From NCBI GenBank assembly GCA_022496185.1, contig WTXG01000019.1:1-64000 (forward strand): 64,000 nucleotides of DNA, read 5' to 3'. Both the position numbers and the translations under genes were made by a program. Positions 1 to 9,140 of this stretch are shown here, one piece after another. Each line of letters opens with the position of its first letter. Position 1 is the stretch's first letter. The notes under the pieces are model-generated. The model saw nothing but the letters and a program-made list of their open reading frames with translations, ran no database searches and was not told where the DNA came from. This DNA comes from Multifurca ochricompacta (lineage: Eukaryota > Basidiomycota > Agaricomycetes > Russulales > Russulaceae).

Positions 1-144
1 GGATTGAAGTCCTTCTAAGGTGCAAACTTAGAGGGTTCAAGTGGAGTATTCAGTTCAGTGAAGTGAGTCCCAAACACCTGTATTGAATACAGAAGAACAG
101 ACTTAACATCTTGTCCTTTCTACTAGGAGTTTTATATACATGTA
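1..144 (-). repeat. GypE-type LTR fragment (R-U5 side, truncated)
   Basis: Read on the minus strand, this begins at a TATA box (around 133-139) and matches the downstream half of the GypE LTR at 33555-34094. Shared features are the palindrome CTGTATTCAATACAG and the run TTAGAAGGACTT. The U3 side is missing because Foldback I starts at 145. The LTR may continue beyond the left edge of the window. No coding sequence is visible. Confidence 0.75.
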
Positions 145-505
145 CAGTGCCTCACCAAACTGAGTCAATGTTTTGCACTTTTGCACTGTTTGTTGAATAT
201 CACATCAGCCAAAACAAATATAAACAAAGTCTTGGTATACCATAAAAGGTACAAGATAAGGGTTATGTAATGCAACAATAATTATGTAATTCTGATCAAA
301 ACCTGTGGAGCTATGCCCATTTCAAATTGGGGACTCATTGACTCAGTTTTGTGAGTGGGTATCAGAATATAAGAATCTGATGCTCCACCAAATGTACAGC
401 AACCAATCCTTAATATATGGTTACCATAGTTATCTTAATATTGATGGGACCTGGAATAGAGCTATTTAACCATGGTTTACATTCCCAGAATATTATAATT
501 TCCCA

Positions 506-985
506 ATGCACCCCACCTCCTCTGCTGAGAAAGAAAACATGCACTCTCTGGCCTCTGAAGGTCATTCCACTCACACTATTGCCTCCAGACTCAGCCTCAG
601 CCAGTCCAGAGTCTCTAGGACACTCAGAACCCTCCTTCCCAACCATCAGTCACCTCATTTTGGTCATCTTTCCAAGCTCTCTGCTACCTCTGAACATGCT
701 ATCATGATACAAATCACCACAGGAAAGGTTGGCAATGCTGTCCAGGCCACAAAGCACATCAATTCCATCATCCCCAACCATGTCTCTTCACAAACTGTGC
801 ACTGGGTTCTTAAACAACATTCATTCAAGGCTGTAACAAAGAAGTAAAAGCCACCACTCTCTGCAGTACATTGCAAGAAACACTTAGCCTTTGCTTTGAA
901 ATACCAAAACTGGACTGTGGTGTACTGGAAGAGGGTGATTTGGTCAGATGAGACCAAAATCAACAGGTTTGGGTCAGATGCCAGT
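506..985 (+). pseudogene. Tc1/mariner transposase, N-terminal half
   Basis: A 113-residue frame carries an N-terminal helix-turn-helix region (residues about 18-45, with the Tc1-like run GHSTHTIASRLSLSQSRVS) and ends at a TAA at 845-847. Reading on past that stop in the same frame gives the linker and then NWTVVYWKRVIWSDETKIN in the palindrome loop, where the D of WSDE is the first DDE/D catalytic residue. The frame then runs into the inverted arm, so the second aspartate and the last catalytic residue are missing. This is a family-level call. The product, if any, would be a DNA-binding fragment recognising the terminal repeats. Confidence 0.75.
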
Positions 986-1061
986 CCTCCATAGTCCACT
1001 CTCTGTACTTCAAAGCAAAGGTTAAGTGTTTCTTGCAATGTACTGCAGAGAGTGGTGGCTT

Positions 1062-1403
1062 TTACTTCTTTGTTACAGCCTTGAATGAATGTTGTTTAAG
1101 AACCCAGTGCACAGTTTGTGAAGAGACATGGTTGGGGATGATGGAATTGATGTGCTTTGTGGCCTGGACAGCATTGCCAACCTTTCCTGTGGTGATTTGT
1201 ATCATGATAGCATGTTCAGAGGTAGCAGAGAGCTTGGAAAGATGACCAAAATGAGGTGACTGATGGTTGGGAAGGAGGGTTCTGAGTGTCCTAGAGACTC
1301 TGGACTGGCTGAGGCTGAGTCTGGAGGCAATAGTGTGAGTGGAATGACCTTCAGAGGCCAGAGAGTGCATGTTTTCTTTCTCAGCAGAGGAGGTGGGGTG
1401 CAT
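1062..1403 (-). pseudogene. Mirror copy of the Tc1 transposase N-terminal half
   Basis: This is the inverted duplicate of the frame at 506-847, with an identical 113-residue translation, lying in the right arm of Foldback I. It is not an independent gene. The identity of the two arms at protein level suggests that the duplication is recent, or that the arms are homogenised by gene conversion. Confidence 0.8.
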
Positions 1404-1763
1404 TGGGAAATTATAATATTCTGGGAATGTAAACCATGGTTAAATAGCTCTATTCCAGGTCCCATCAATATTAAGATAACTATGGTAACCATATATTAAG
1501 GATTGGTTGCTGTACATTTGGTGGAGCATCAGATTCTGATATTTCTGATACCCCTCACAAACTGAGTCAATGAGTCCCCAATTTGAAATGGGCATAGCTC
1601 CACAGGTTTTGATCAGAATTACATAATTATTGTTGCATTACATAGCCCTTATGTTGTACCTTTTATGGTATACCAAGACTTTGTTTATATTTGTTTTGGC
1701 TGATGCAGTATTCAACAAACAGTGCAAAAGTGCAAAACATTGACTCAGTTTTGTGAGGCACTG

Positions 1764-2028
1764 TATAAGTCCACTGTAGCTACATTGTAAGCCTCAGACT
1801 CGACTTATTGAATACATTGGTGTTTGTCTTCTGGACAAAGTCCCTTTGACTCAGTACTTGCCCATCTCAGTGCTTCTGGCACTTCTCTGCTCAACATCGT
1901 CTTAGGGTACAGCCCCTTTGACTTTGACTCATCCACATATTACTCCAAAGGGTCCTATTGACCTTTTACCCAATCCCAAATGAACACTGTCACACAAGTC
2001 ATGTGGAATGTCCCACACCAGACATAAC
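1764..2028 (+). repeat. GypA/H-type LTR remnant (R-U5 only)
   Basis: It begins at a TATA box cut by Foldback I (TATAAGTCC) and runs through the R motif AGACTCGACTT, the U5 hairpin AGTGC-TTCTG-GCACT and the usual LTR end (ACATAACA at about 2021-2028). The U3 half is missing. The sequence after the LTR end is not the primer-binding site seen in complete elements, so this is a solo or 3' LTR remnant. Confidence 0.8.
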
Positions 2029-2258
2029 AAGTGATAATGAGAGACCTTGGCCCAAGCACCTGGGTCCTGTAGATCATCCAGTGCCATGCTAACCAGTGGA
2101 GTGAATGTCTGCTCTGCCTCAAACAGACATTGTTGGAATTGTGTAAGAACTGGGTTTGATCCTCAAGTGAAACATGGATAAGGTTGAGCATAGAGGGGTA
2201 GGTAAGTAATTGGCTGTCCTGCTCCCATCATGAGGGCAATGTGCAGATTGGTGCAATG
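2029..2258. other. Unassigned 230-bp segment between LTRs
   Basis: No LTR, zinc finger or polymerase motif could be recognised. A minus-strand frame (1955-2191) overlaps the adjacent LTR and looks like a by-product. Another minus frame reads with few stops and has a coding-like composition (FEAEQTFTPLVSMALDDLQD), so it may be a piece of an older retroelement gene. Confidence 0.4.
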
Positions 2259-2569
2259 TGTTATGAACCCCGTCTCTTCCCGTTTACTTCTTTCTACCCA
2301 ATGACGACCCTTCCCTGCCACCCACTCTTCATTATCAGATTACGTCTCCATCGTGGGATCCCTCACGTGCTCTTCATCCATCCACGTGATCTCCTTGTTT
2401 ATCTCTGTGTGTTCATTATCATCTATGCTTATCACTTATCTCCTTATCATACGAACGGACATTTACTTAATTCCCTATCAGTAGAAGCTAGGCTTTACGC
2501 CCTCCGCTTTCAGATATTTGGGCCCACTTGACTCCATGACTCTTATCTATAGACGCCCATCCTCTTATG

Positions 2570-2615
2570 TATATAAGTCGGCTATAGTGTACACTGTAGA
2601 GCTCAGACTCGACTT
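2570..2615 (+). promoter_or_regulatory. LTR core promoter: TATA box and predicted transcript 5' end
   Basis: TATATAA at 2570-2576 is followed 35 nt later by AGACTCGACTT (2605-2615), a suitable distance for the transcription start. The 11-mer is exactly complementary to the primer-binding site at 2840-2850. The transcript start is inferred from this spacing; no start was measured. Confidence 0.65.
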
Positions 2616-2676
2616 ATTGAATACATCGGTGCCTGTCTTCTGGACATCCCCTTTGAAACTCTGACTCGTTCGTCTC

Positions 2677-2691
2677 AGTGCTTTTGGCACT
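2677..2691 (+). other. U5 hairpin AGTGC-TTTTG-GCACT
   Basis: A 5-bp stem with a 5-nt loop, placed about 70 nt downstream of the predicted transcript start. The same hairpin is found at the same place in every GypA, B, C and H LTR. In two families the stem changes on both sides together (AGTAC/GTACT), which supports an RNA structure. Confidence 0.65.
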
Positions 2692-2837
2692 TTCCACTTA
2701 ACATTGTCTCGAGGGGCAGCCCTTTGGACTTTGACTCACTTCACCCGAACTCCAGGAAGCCCTATTGACTTCCTACCTGAAACCGTAGATCGAGCTGTCA
2801 CACAAGTCGTGTGGAATGTCCCGCACCGGACATAACA

Positions 2838-2853
2838 TCAAGTCGAGTCTCTC
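2838..2853 (+). other. Self-complementary primer-binding site
   Basis: Immediately after the 5' LTR, TC is followed by AAGTCGAGTCT (2840-2850), the reverse complement of AGACTCGACTT at the predicted 5' end of the element's own RNA. It does not look like a tRNA 3'-end complement beginning TGG. In Tf1 of fission yeast, the first 11 nt of the mRNA fold back onto the primer-binding site and prime reverse transcription; the geometry here is the same. Confidence 0.7.
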
Positions 2854-2856
2854 ATC

Positions 2857-4368
2857 GTGGCTTCCAGCCGCAGTCAGACCCTCTTTCGAGAAGAACTCAT
2901 TGAACGCAGAGACAAGCATAATCTTTCACAGCAAGTACTTGGCTCTGCCACCTGGAAAGACTTTGAGTCCGAGTTTGGATACTACGTCTATCACGACGGA
3001 AGATACCAACTGGTAGAATACAACGACGAGAAGAGAGTTTGGTATCATATCCGATACTCGGATAGCCGACACTCTTGGGTTACTACAGGACCCACCCCAC
3101 CTGAATTTGGATTAGGACCGTGGAGAGAAAACCCCCCGGCCATTGTCACGGACTCTGAACCAGAAGAGTACGTAGAAGAACCTAGTGAAGAAGCACTGGT
3201 ATTAGCGTCGACTATCACCCCAGTTGCACCTGGAGTTGCCACGTCCAGAGCCCCTGCTTTGACAACTCCCCAGATTTCTATACAATCTACCAACACTGTC
3301 ACCCTGTTTTATCAAGGAATGTCTACCATTGCTGCCCAGCTTCCAGACCCAGCTCCTCCCCCGCCACCACCTCCAGCCATGCTGCCACCAAACATTCCCC
3401 CACCATCAGGACGTTTGTCAGGAGTACTGCCACAGACGTTTACAGGGGACCGATCACAAAGCAAAAAGTTCATGTTGGAATTCACCACCTTCAAAAACTT
3501 TAATCACGATGTTCCCCAAATCATCAACCCTTTCCAGGTGCCAATCTCTTCCTATCGTTAATTCGAGGAGAGGCCGTGGATGACTGGACAATGGAGCAGC
3601 TGGAATGGCTGAACGAAGAAATTGAAAGTGGGCGTCAACCACAAGCGAAGGCCTTTGGGAGACCATTGCCCAGAGGTTCAAGGACGCATTCACAGACGGG
3701 CAGGCCAAGCAGAAGGCAGCCCGAGAATTAAAAGCTCTAAAAATGGAGAAGGGAGAACTGGACGCCTATGTAGCAAAGTTCAGAAGTTTGGCCAACAGGG
3801 CGGTTATGACACAGACGAAGAGGCAACACTGGACCTCTTCTCCCAGGGGTTGCCCAACCCCCTGGTAAAGAATATTATCCAGTTCCATCATCCCAATGAC
3901 TGGGATACATGGGTTGACGCTGCTAGACGACAACAGCAGGATTACCTCGACTTCCAAACGCGCTTTGGGGTCGATACAAGGAAGGGAAAGACCTGCGACC
4001 AATGGAAGGCCGCCTTTGGGATTAAACCCACGCACACCGGTCAGAGGGATCCAAACGCAATGGATACTTCTGCTGACAGAACCAGAGCATGGGTCGCCCT
4101 TACAGAAGACGAAAGGCAGACGTTGATGAAGGAAGGATGGTGCTTTCGCTGCAAAGCACAAGGGCACATGTCAAGGGAATGCCCGAAGAAGGGAGTACGT
4201 GCAGCAGAAGCAACTGTTACACCTATCCGCAACAACCCACCAACGGTTGACAAGAAAACGTCGACGAAGGAGGAAAAGGCACAAGAAATATGGGCCAGTA
4301 TGATGAAGGAAAGTGAAGAAGTGCGGGCCATTCTAGTAGAAAAGGCATTCGCAAAGAAGGATTTTTGA
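2857..4368 (+). pseudogene. gag: gag of GypA-1 (frameshifted)
   Basis: Structural protein that would form the particle and bind the RNA. The frame opens at GTG (GTGGCTTCC), not ATG; a stop lies just upstream at the LTR end. An acidic and proline-rich N-terminal half (about residues 1-190) is followed by the capsid-like region. Near the C-terminus is a CCHC zinc knuckle, CFRCKAQGHMSREC (about 4142-4183). Frameshifts near 3536 (a few bases lost at NPFQ relative to GypA-3) and about 3640 split it into three frames. It ends at TGA 4366-4368, in the gag-pol shift site. Compared with GypA-3, few other changes are visible. Confidence 0.88.
4359..4368 (+). other. gag-pol -1 frameshift site GGATTTTTGA
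   Basis: Gag reads GAT TTT TGA and stops. Pol is open one base upstream as GGA TTT TTG. The U-run is kept in every GypA, B, C and H element here, while the upstream A-run and the stop codon vary, so the U-run is the likely slip point. Confidence 0.6.
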
Positions 4369-7300
4369 CCGGCTCAAACCCATCGGCCTGGGCGCGAGCA
4401 TTACATGTAACCTCTGTGTATACTAGTCGCTTCAAATCTTTGAAAATACCAGTACATTTCAAGACTACACAGAGGACGGCCGACCGTGACATCCTGATCG
4501 ACTCAGGAGCCACGATAACTTTATCAGCCCCGAATGGCGAGAACCATGGGGTTGGGGATGCTGGCACTCCCTCAGGAAAAGAACATCTGGAATATTGATG
4601 GAACTGCCAACTGAGCGGGAAAAATCACGCACTACACCGACCTTAGTGTCCAAGTAGGAGAAAAAACGAAAGTCATACGTTTCCTGGTCACCAACTTGGG
4701 TGAAGAAGATTTAGTGCTGGGATACCGTGGCTTGCCGCATTCGAACCTAAGATCAACTGGAGCGATGCAACCATGGACAGAGATTCCTACCCTGTTCTCA
4801 TCACGTCACTAGGGTACGACTATGTAGCTCGACACTCGATAGTGCGAAGGGTGGAAGAAGAAGAGGAAGACCCAGGCTGTTGCTTCGTACCAAAGCATCG
4901 GAACTTGCGCAGAAAGCGGTGGAAGGACATACAGAGAGAACCTTTGAAGAGGTAGTGCCCAAGGAGTACCACCGGCACTGGAGGGTGTTCTCAGAAGAGG
5001 AATCGCAACGTTTTCCCCCTGCGAGACCATGGGACCATGCCATTGATTTCACACCTGACACCCCAACGGCAATCGACTGTAAAATTTACCCACTATCCCA
5101 GGCAGAACAACAGCGCTCACGACATTCCTCGAGGAACATCTTGCCAAGGGGTACATCCGTCCGTCTAAATCACCATACGCGTCACTGTTCTTCTTCATCA
5201 AGAAGAAAGATGGCAAACTTCGACCTGTACAAGACTACCGACGGATAAATGCCACACTGTAAAAAATGCTTACCCACTGCCGCTCATATCAGAACTCATT
5301 GATACTATGCGAGACAAGTCCTTATTTTCCAAAATGGATGTCCGCTGGGGCTACAACAATATTCGGATCAAGGAGGGAGACCAGTGTAAGGCAGCGTTTA
5401 AGACCAACCAAGGGCTCTTTGAGCCAAACGTCATGTTCTTCGGTCTTACCAACTCGCCCGCCACCTTTCAGTCTATGATGAACCACATCTTCCGCGACCT
5501 CATTCTTACTGGAGAAGTGGTGGTATACATGGATGACATACTAGTGGCTACCACAGACGACCTGACCCACCATCGAGAACGAGTACACCAGGTACTAGAC
5601 ATCCTACGCGAACATGATCTGTACCTTAAACCAGCCAAATGCTCATTGAACAACGGAGCGTGGAATATCTGGGAGTCATCCTAGAAGGAGGACACGTACG
5701 GATGGACCCGATAAAAGTACAAGGAATCAGGGAATGGCCCATACCTACATGTGTCAAGGATGTGCGATCCTTCATCAGGTTTTGCAACTTCTATCGACGC
5801 TTTGTCAAAGGATTCTCAGGGATCGCCCAACCACTAAATGGATTGTTAAAGAAGGATGTACCTTGGCATTGGACAGAAGAACAACAGCAAGCCTTTGAAC
5901 AGATCCGAGACATCGTTGGCTCAGAACCAGTCCTCCTACAGCCGGATCTGAAGAAACCCTTTGAACTCGAAGTCGACGCATCCCGCTTTGCCAACGGCGC
6001 CGTACTAAACCAGAGGGATACAGCGGGACTACTTCACCCAGTCGCCTTCTATTCGGAGACATTTTCACCAGCGGAACGAAATTATGATATCTGGGATAGA
6101 GAGCTGCTTGCTATTGTAAAAGCGCTACGACATTGGCGACCATACCTAGCAGGAACGCCTCACAAGACCATCATTCATACCGATCACTCCAACCTACTCT
6201 ATTGGAAGGAACCCCACAAAATTAGTCGAAGGGTTGCGCGCGAAGTCCTAGAGCTGGAAGAATACAACTTCGTGTTGAAACATATTGCAGGAAGTCGCAA
6301 TGCACGCGCAGATGCCCTGTCAAGACGACCCAATTTCAGTAGTGGAGAAGAAGACAATAATAATATCACGGTACTCCCAGAAGAGGTTTTTGCAAAGCAA
6401 GCGGTCGTAAGCCTCCATGACATGGACCTGTGGGCGCAGGTGTCACAGAACATGAACCAACAGTTATGCCAATCCTGGGTAGAGGCCCATAACCTGAAAC
6501 AAGTCGACGGCTTGTGGTGGAAAGACGGGATCGTCTCGTTGTCACCAGTGGTGACAACATTAAGAGGGGGGTGATCCATTTTCACCACGATCTCCCCTCC
6601 GCTGGACACCCTGGCATTGCTAATACATACGCTCTGGCCAAACAGACTACTGGTGGCCGAACATGAAGAAGGACATAGAGGATTATGTGAAAGGATGCGC
6701 AGAGTGCCAAGCCAATAAAGTGAACACGCACCCGCATCCACCAGCACCATTCCCAATCACACCCACGACCTCGCAACCATTCCAAACCATTGCCATGGAC
6801 TTCATCGTGAAACTCCCCATGTCCCGAGGCTTTGACTCCATCTTAACTATCACCGATCATGACTGTTCAAAAGCAGCATTATTTATACCTTGTAACGAAT
6901 CCATCACAGCAGAAGGAGTGGCCAAACTCTACCTTGATCACGTCTACAGACATTATGGCCTCCCTGAAAAGATTATTTCAGACCGCGACCCGCGCTTCAC
7001 CTCCGCGTTTGCCAAAGCACTCTGCAAGGTCCTGGACATAACCCAGAACATCTCGACAGCCTATCACCCACAGACAGATGGACAATCAGAAAGGACAAAT
7101 CAGTGGCTTGAGCAATATCTTCGGTTCTGGTGCAACGGACGACAAGATGACTGGGCTGATTGGCTAGCGACGGCCGAGTTTGCACATAACTCCTGGCCCA
7201 ATGGCACCACTAAGACCTCCCCATTTTCACTTATCATGGGATGGACACCACGAACGACTTGGACCGGGAAGTCCACGAACGTGCCCTCGGCTTCGCAGCG

Positions 7301-7837
7301 TATCGGCCAATGGGAGGAGATCAGGAAATCGGCCAATGAGAACCTGCTGAAGGCGCAAAAGGCCCTGTCAGACAAACCATTGAAATTCACACCTTATCAG
7401 ACCCATGACCTTGTCTGGCTGGAAGGGAAGAACATTCATACGTCACATCCAACTGCCAAGCTAGCGCCCCGACGTCACGGACCATTCGAGATAACGAGGA
7501 AGCTGTCAGATGTGTCATACGAACTCAAGCTCCCATCCACATGGAGAATCCATCCGGTCTTCCATGCCAAGCTTCTGACGCCTTACAAGGAGACGACTCT
7601 CCATGGGGAAAACTTCCCAAGACCTCCCCCTGACCTTATGATGGAGAAGCAGAATGGGAAGTGGAACGGATTCTAGACTCGCTACATAAAGGCCGAGGGC
7701 GCAAGCTGCATTACCTCGTTAAGTGGAAAGGATTCCCAGACTCTGACAACTCGTGGGAGCCAGTCGGGAATATCTTTGCCCCAGCCCTTATCTCGGAGTT
7801 CCATGCCCGACACCCAGAAGCGCCCAAGGACAGTTAA
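4361..7837 (+). pseudogene. pol: pol of GypA-1: PR-RT-RNase H-IN-chromodomain (frameshifted)
   Basis: In order: aspartic protease motif ILIDSGAT (about 4494-4517); RT with the catalytic YMDD near 5527; RNase H with the DRELLAIVKALRHW segment (about 6098-6139); integrase with an HHCC-type zinc finger (about 6575-6720), the core aspartates in MDF (about 6796) and SDRDPRF (about 6979), and SERTNQ (about 7087); then a chromodomain (about 7640-7820) with WKGFPDSDNSWEP. Frameshifts near 4510, 4725, 5110, 5250, 5650, 6530, 6645 and 7640 split it into pieces. The product would copy the RNA and integrate the cDNA; the chromodomain is expected to steer integration to modified chromatin. The copy is dead. 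It ends with TAA at 7835-7837, 36 nt before ORF3. Confidence 0.9.
6553..6587 (+). other. Internal (central) polypurine tract
   Basis: This 35-nt stretch with core AAGAGGGGGGTGAT (6562-6575) is identical, base for base, in seven elements from four families. The core matches the 3' polypurine tract beside the LTR (AGAAGAGGGGGTGA, 9127-9140). It lies at the RNase H/integrase junction and is preceded by a perfect inverted repeat, GTTGTCACCA-G-TGGTGACAAC. It is likely a second plus-strand primer. Confidence 0.65.
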
Positions 7838-7873
7838 AAGGAGCGACCCTCCCCGCATAAAAAACCCCAGTAC

Positions 7874-9109
7874 ATGCTCTCACAGCAACGTCCTACCACT
7901 GAATCCTCTATCATGTCTTTCATTGCTGCCAACGCCGCCGTCGATGCTTTCACTGCCACCACTGTAGTTGTCGAGAACTTCCCATCCGCTCATCCCTCTA
8001 CACGCCCGTCGTCCCCCATTGATTATGAAGCAGCTGAAGCACGAGTTAAGAACCAATCCCCCAACCCCAATGATGACTTTGAACACAGCGAAGAGCCACA
8101 CCCGAATGATCTGCTGGGCATGGAGTTGGATGATGAAGTACCCGAATTCCCATTCATTGCTAACAATCCCAACTCCTCCATGTACTTCCCTCTCGAGATC
8201 ACCATGGCAGACGGGACCACTGCCATTGCCAATACATATTCTACACCAACGGAGGGATGGACGTCGCGGGATGTATGAAGAAGAATGGCCCTGTCTATGG
8301 GGCTCCGGTCTATTTGGAAGAAAGGTATACAGGACGCCTACACCATACTATGACCGATGAACAGCTCGGACACCTGGCTGCTGAGGACTCTCGCGCCTTT
8401 GCAATCGACGAAGTACTGAACGACATGCGCCTTCCGCGTCTCAAGGCAGAAGTAATGAGACTGCGGAAGAATCTGACGTTGCGCACCACACTCAATAAAC
8501 AGTACAAGGAACATGCGAAGATGATGGCGAGGTTGACCAATGGGATGTTCCAGATAGAGCAGGAGTTGGTAGAGATCAGAAAGAGGCTGGAGATAGGGGA
8601 TGCATACCAGACCATCGCCGAAAGGTACGCCGATACATATGCACGACCCCTCCCTCCACGGTCATTGGGGCTGCCCCGCAACTGCTGCCCAATCGATTCG
8701 AGATGCCGCGCATGCACGAAAACCCACGAGGAGAGACGTGCTGGCGATGTGACAGCAAGTATCACATCAGCTGGAATTGCCCACTCAACCGCAAGTGGTG
8801 CCGGCATTGTCGTAGCAACCTTCATTGGAGCCGTTTCTGCATTTTTCGCCGCGTAGGAGTTGCCCCGACGATCGTCAATCCATCAGGATGGTGTGGCAAG
8901 TGCCTCCGTCACAACTCGGGCATCGTGAACTAGACTGCCCAATTCATGACCTGTGCCATTCGTGTGGACAGCGTGGTCCATACGGATTTCTTCGCACCCA
9001 CCAGTGTCCACAAGATTCAGACAAGGAGAATTACACACTGGACGATCGTAATGTAGCTGACGATTACCTGGACTTGGTGCAGGATGATGACGGTACGAGT
9101 CGTTTCTAG
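7874..9109 (+). pseudogene. ORF3 of GypA-1: multi-zinc-module accessory protein (frameshifted)
   Basis: A third gene between pol and the 3' LTR, starting in the conserved context CCCCAGTACATG. Its parts, in order: a Ser/Pro/Ala-rich N-terminus; an acidic linker (DDEVPEFPF); a conserved globular segment (YFPLEI to VYLEERYTGR); a charged heptad-like region (LKAEVMRLRKNLT to EIRKRLE); two CCHC knuckles C-x2-C-x4-H-x4-C; a third module C-x2-C-x6-H-x4-C; a fourth C-x2-C-x11-H-x-C; and an acidic tail, VADDYLDLVQDDDG. Frameshifts near 8230, 8670 and 8925 break it. There is no signal peptide or membrane segment, so it is not an envelope protein. The function is unknown; nucleic-acid binding is inferred from the zinc modules. 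Confidence 0.8.
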
Positions 9110-9126
9110 CCGGGTCTGCTAGAACC

Positions 9127-9140
9127 AGAAGAGGGGGTGA
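9127..9140 (+). other. 3' polypurine tract of GypA-1
   Basis: AGAAGAGGGGGTGA directly abuts the 3' LTR. It is the expected primer for plus-strand DNA synthesis. Confidence 0.8.

Larger units (their letters stand above)
145..1763. mobile_element. Foldback I: palindromic Tc1/mariner derivative
   Basis: The element is two inverted arms, about 145-900 and 1009-1763, around a loop of about 108 bp. The arms are near-perfect reverse complements, and reading frames on one arm recur on the opposite strand of the other. It is flanked by TA on both sides (143-144 and 1764-1765), the Tc1/mariner target, and starts and ends with CAGTGCCTCACC and its complement. Each arm carries the 5' half of a Tc1 transposase gene. 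The loop carries the segment with the first catalytic aspartate (WSDE). The 3' half of the transposase is absent, so it cannot be autonomous. A transcript through it would fold into a hairpin with a stem of about 750 bp. Confidence 0.9.
2259..2837 (+). repeat. 5' LTR of GypA-1
   Basis: It starts TGTTATGAACC and ends GGACATAACA. U3 contains two CACGTG palindromes (around 2363 and 2385) and the conserved block ending ATATTTGGGCCCAC. It differs from the 3' LTR (9141-9717) largely where one copy has CG and the other TG or CA, the pattern expected of CpG deamination after insertion. Confidence 0.93.

Noticed and set aside
410..1499. Matching 78-, 96- and 113-residue frames on both strands as separate small genes
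   Set aside because: They are mirror translations of the two arms of one palindrome. Only the 113-residue frame resembles a protein family (Tc1 transposase N-terminus).
2241..2531. LTR frames of about 60-130 residues (also 9183, 9726, 27137, 47137, 54054, 56051, 63001)
   Set aside because: They follow LTR U3/R sequence and cross the TATA box and transcript start; they are not shared as intact frames between LTR pairs.
2838..2853. Conventional tRNA primer-binding site
   Set aside because: It does not begin with TGG and does not look like a tRNA 3' end, while it is exactly complementary to the element's own R region.
3312..3494. Glycine-rich minus-strand frame in gag (also 36394-36627, 47776-48234 and others)
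   Set aside because: Antisense of the proline-rich part of gag; it recurs only because gag recurs.
7838..7873. Stop-codon readthrough or fixed frameshift from pol into ORF3
   Set aside because: Spacer length varies (36, 37, 38, 39 nt), so the frame relation is not conserved.
7874..9109. ORF3 as a retroviral-type envelope gene
   Set aside because: The position fits, but no signal peptide, membrane segment or furin-type site is visible, and the C-terminus is zinc modules plus an acidic tail.
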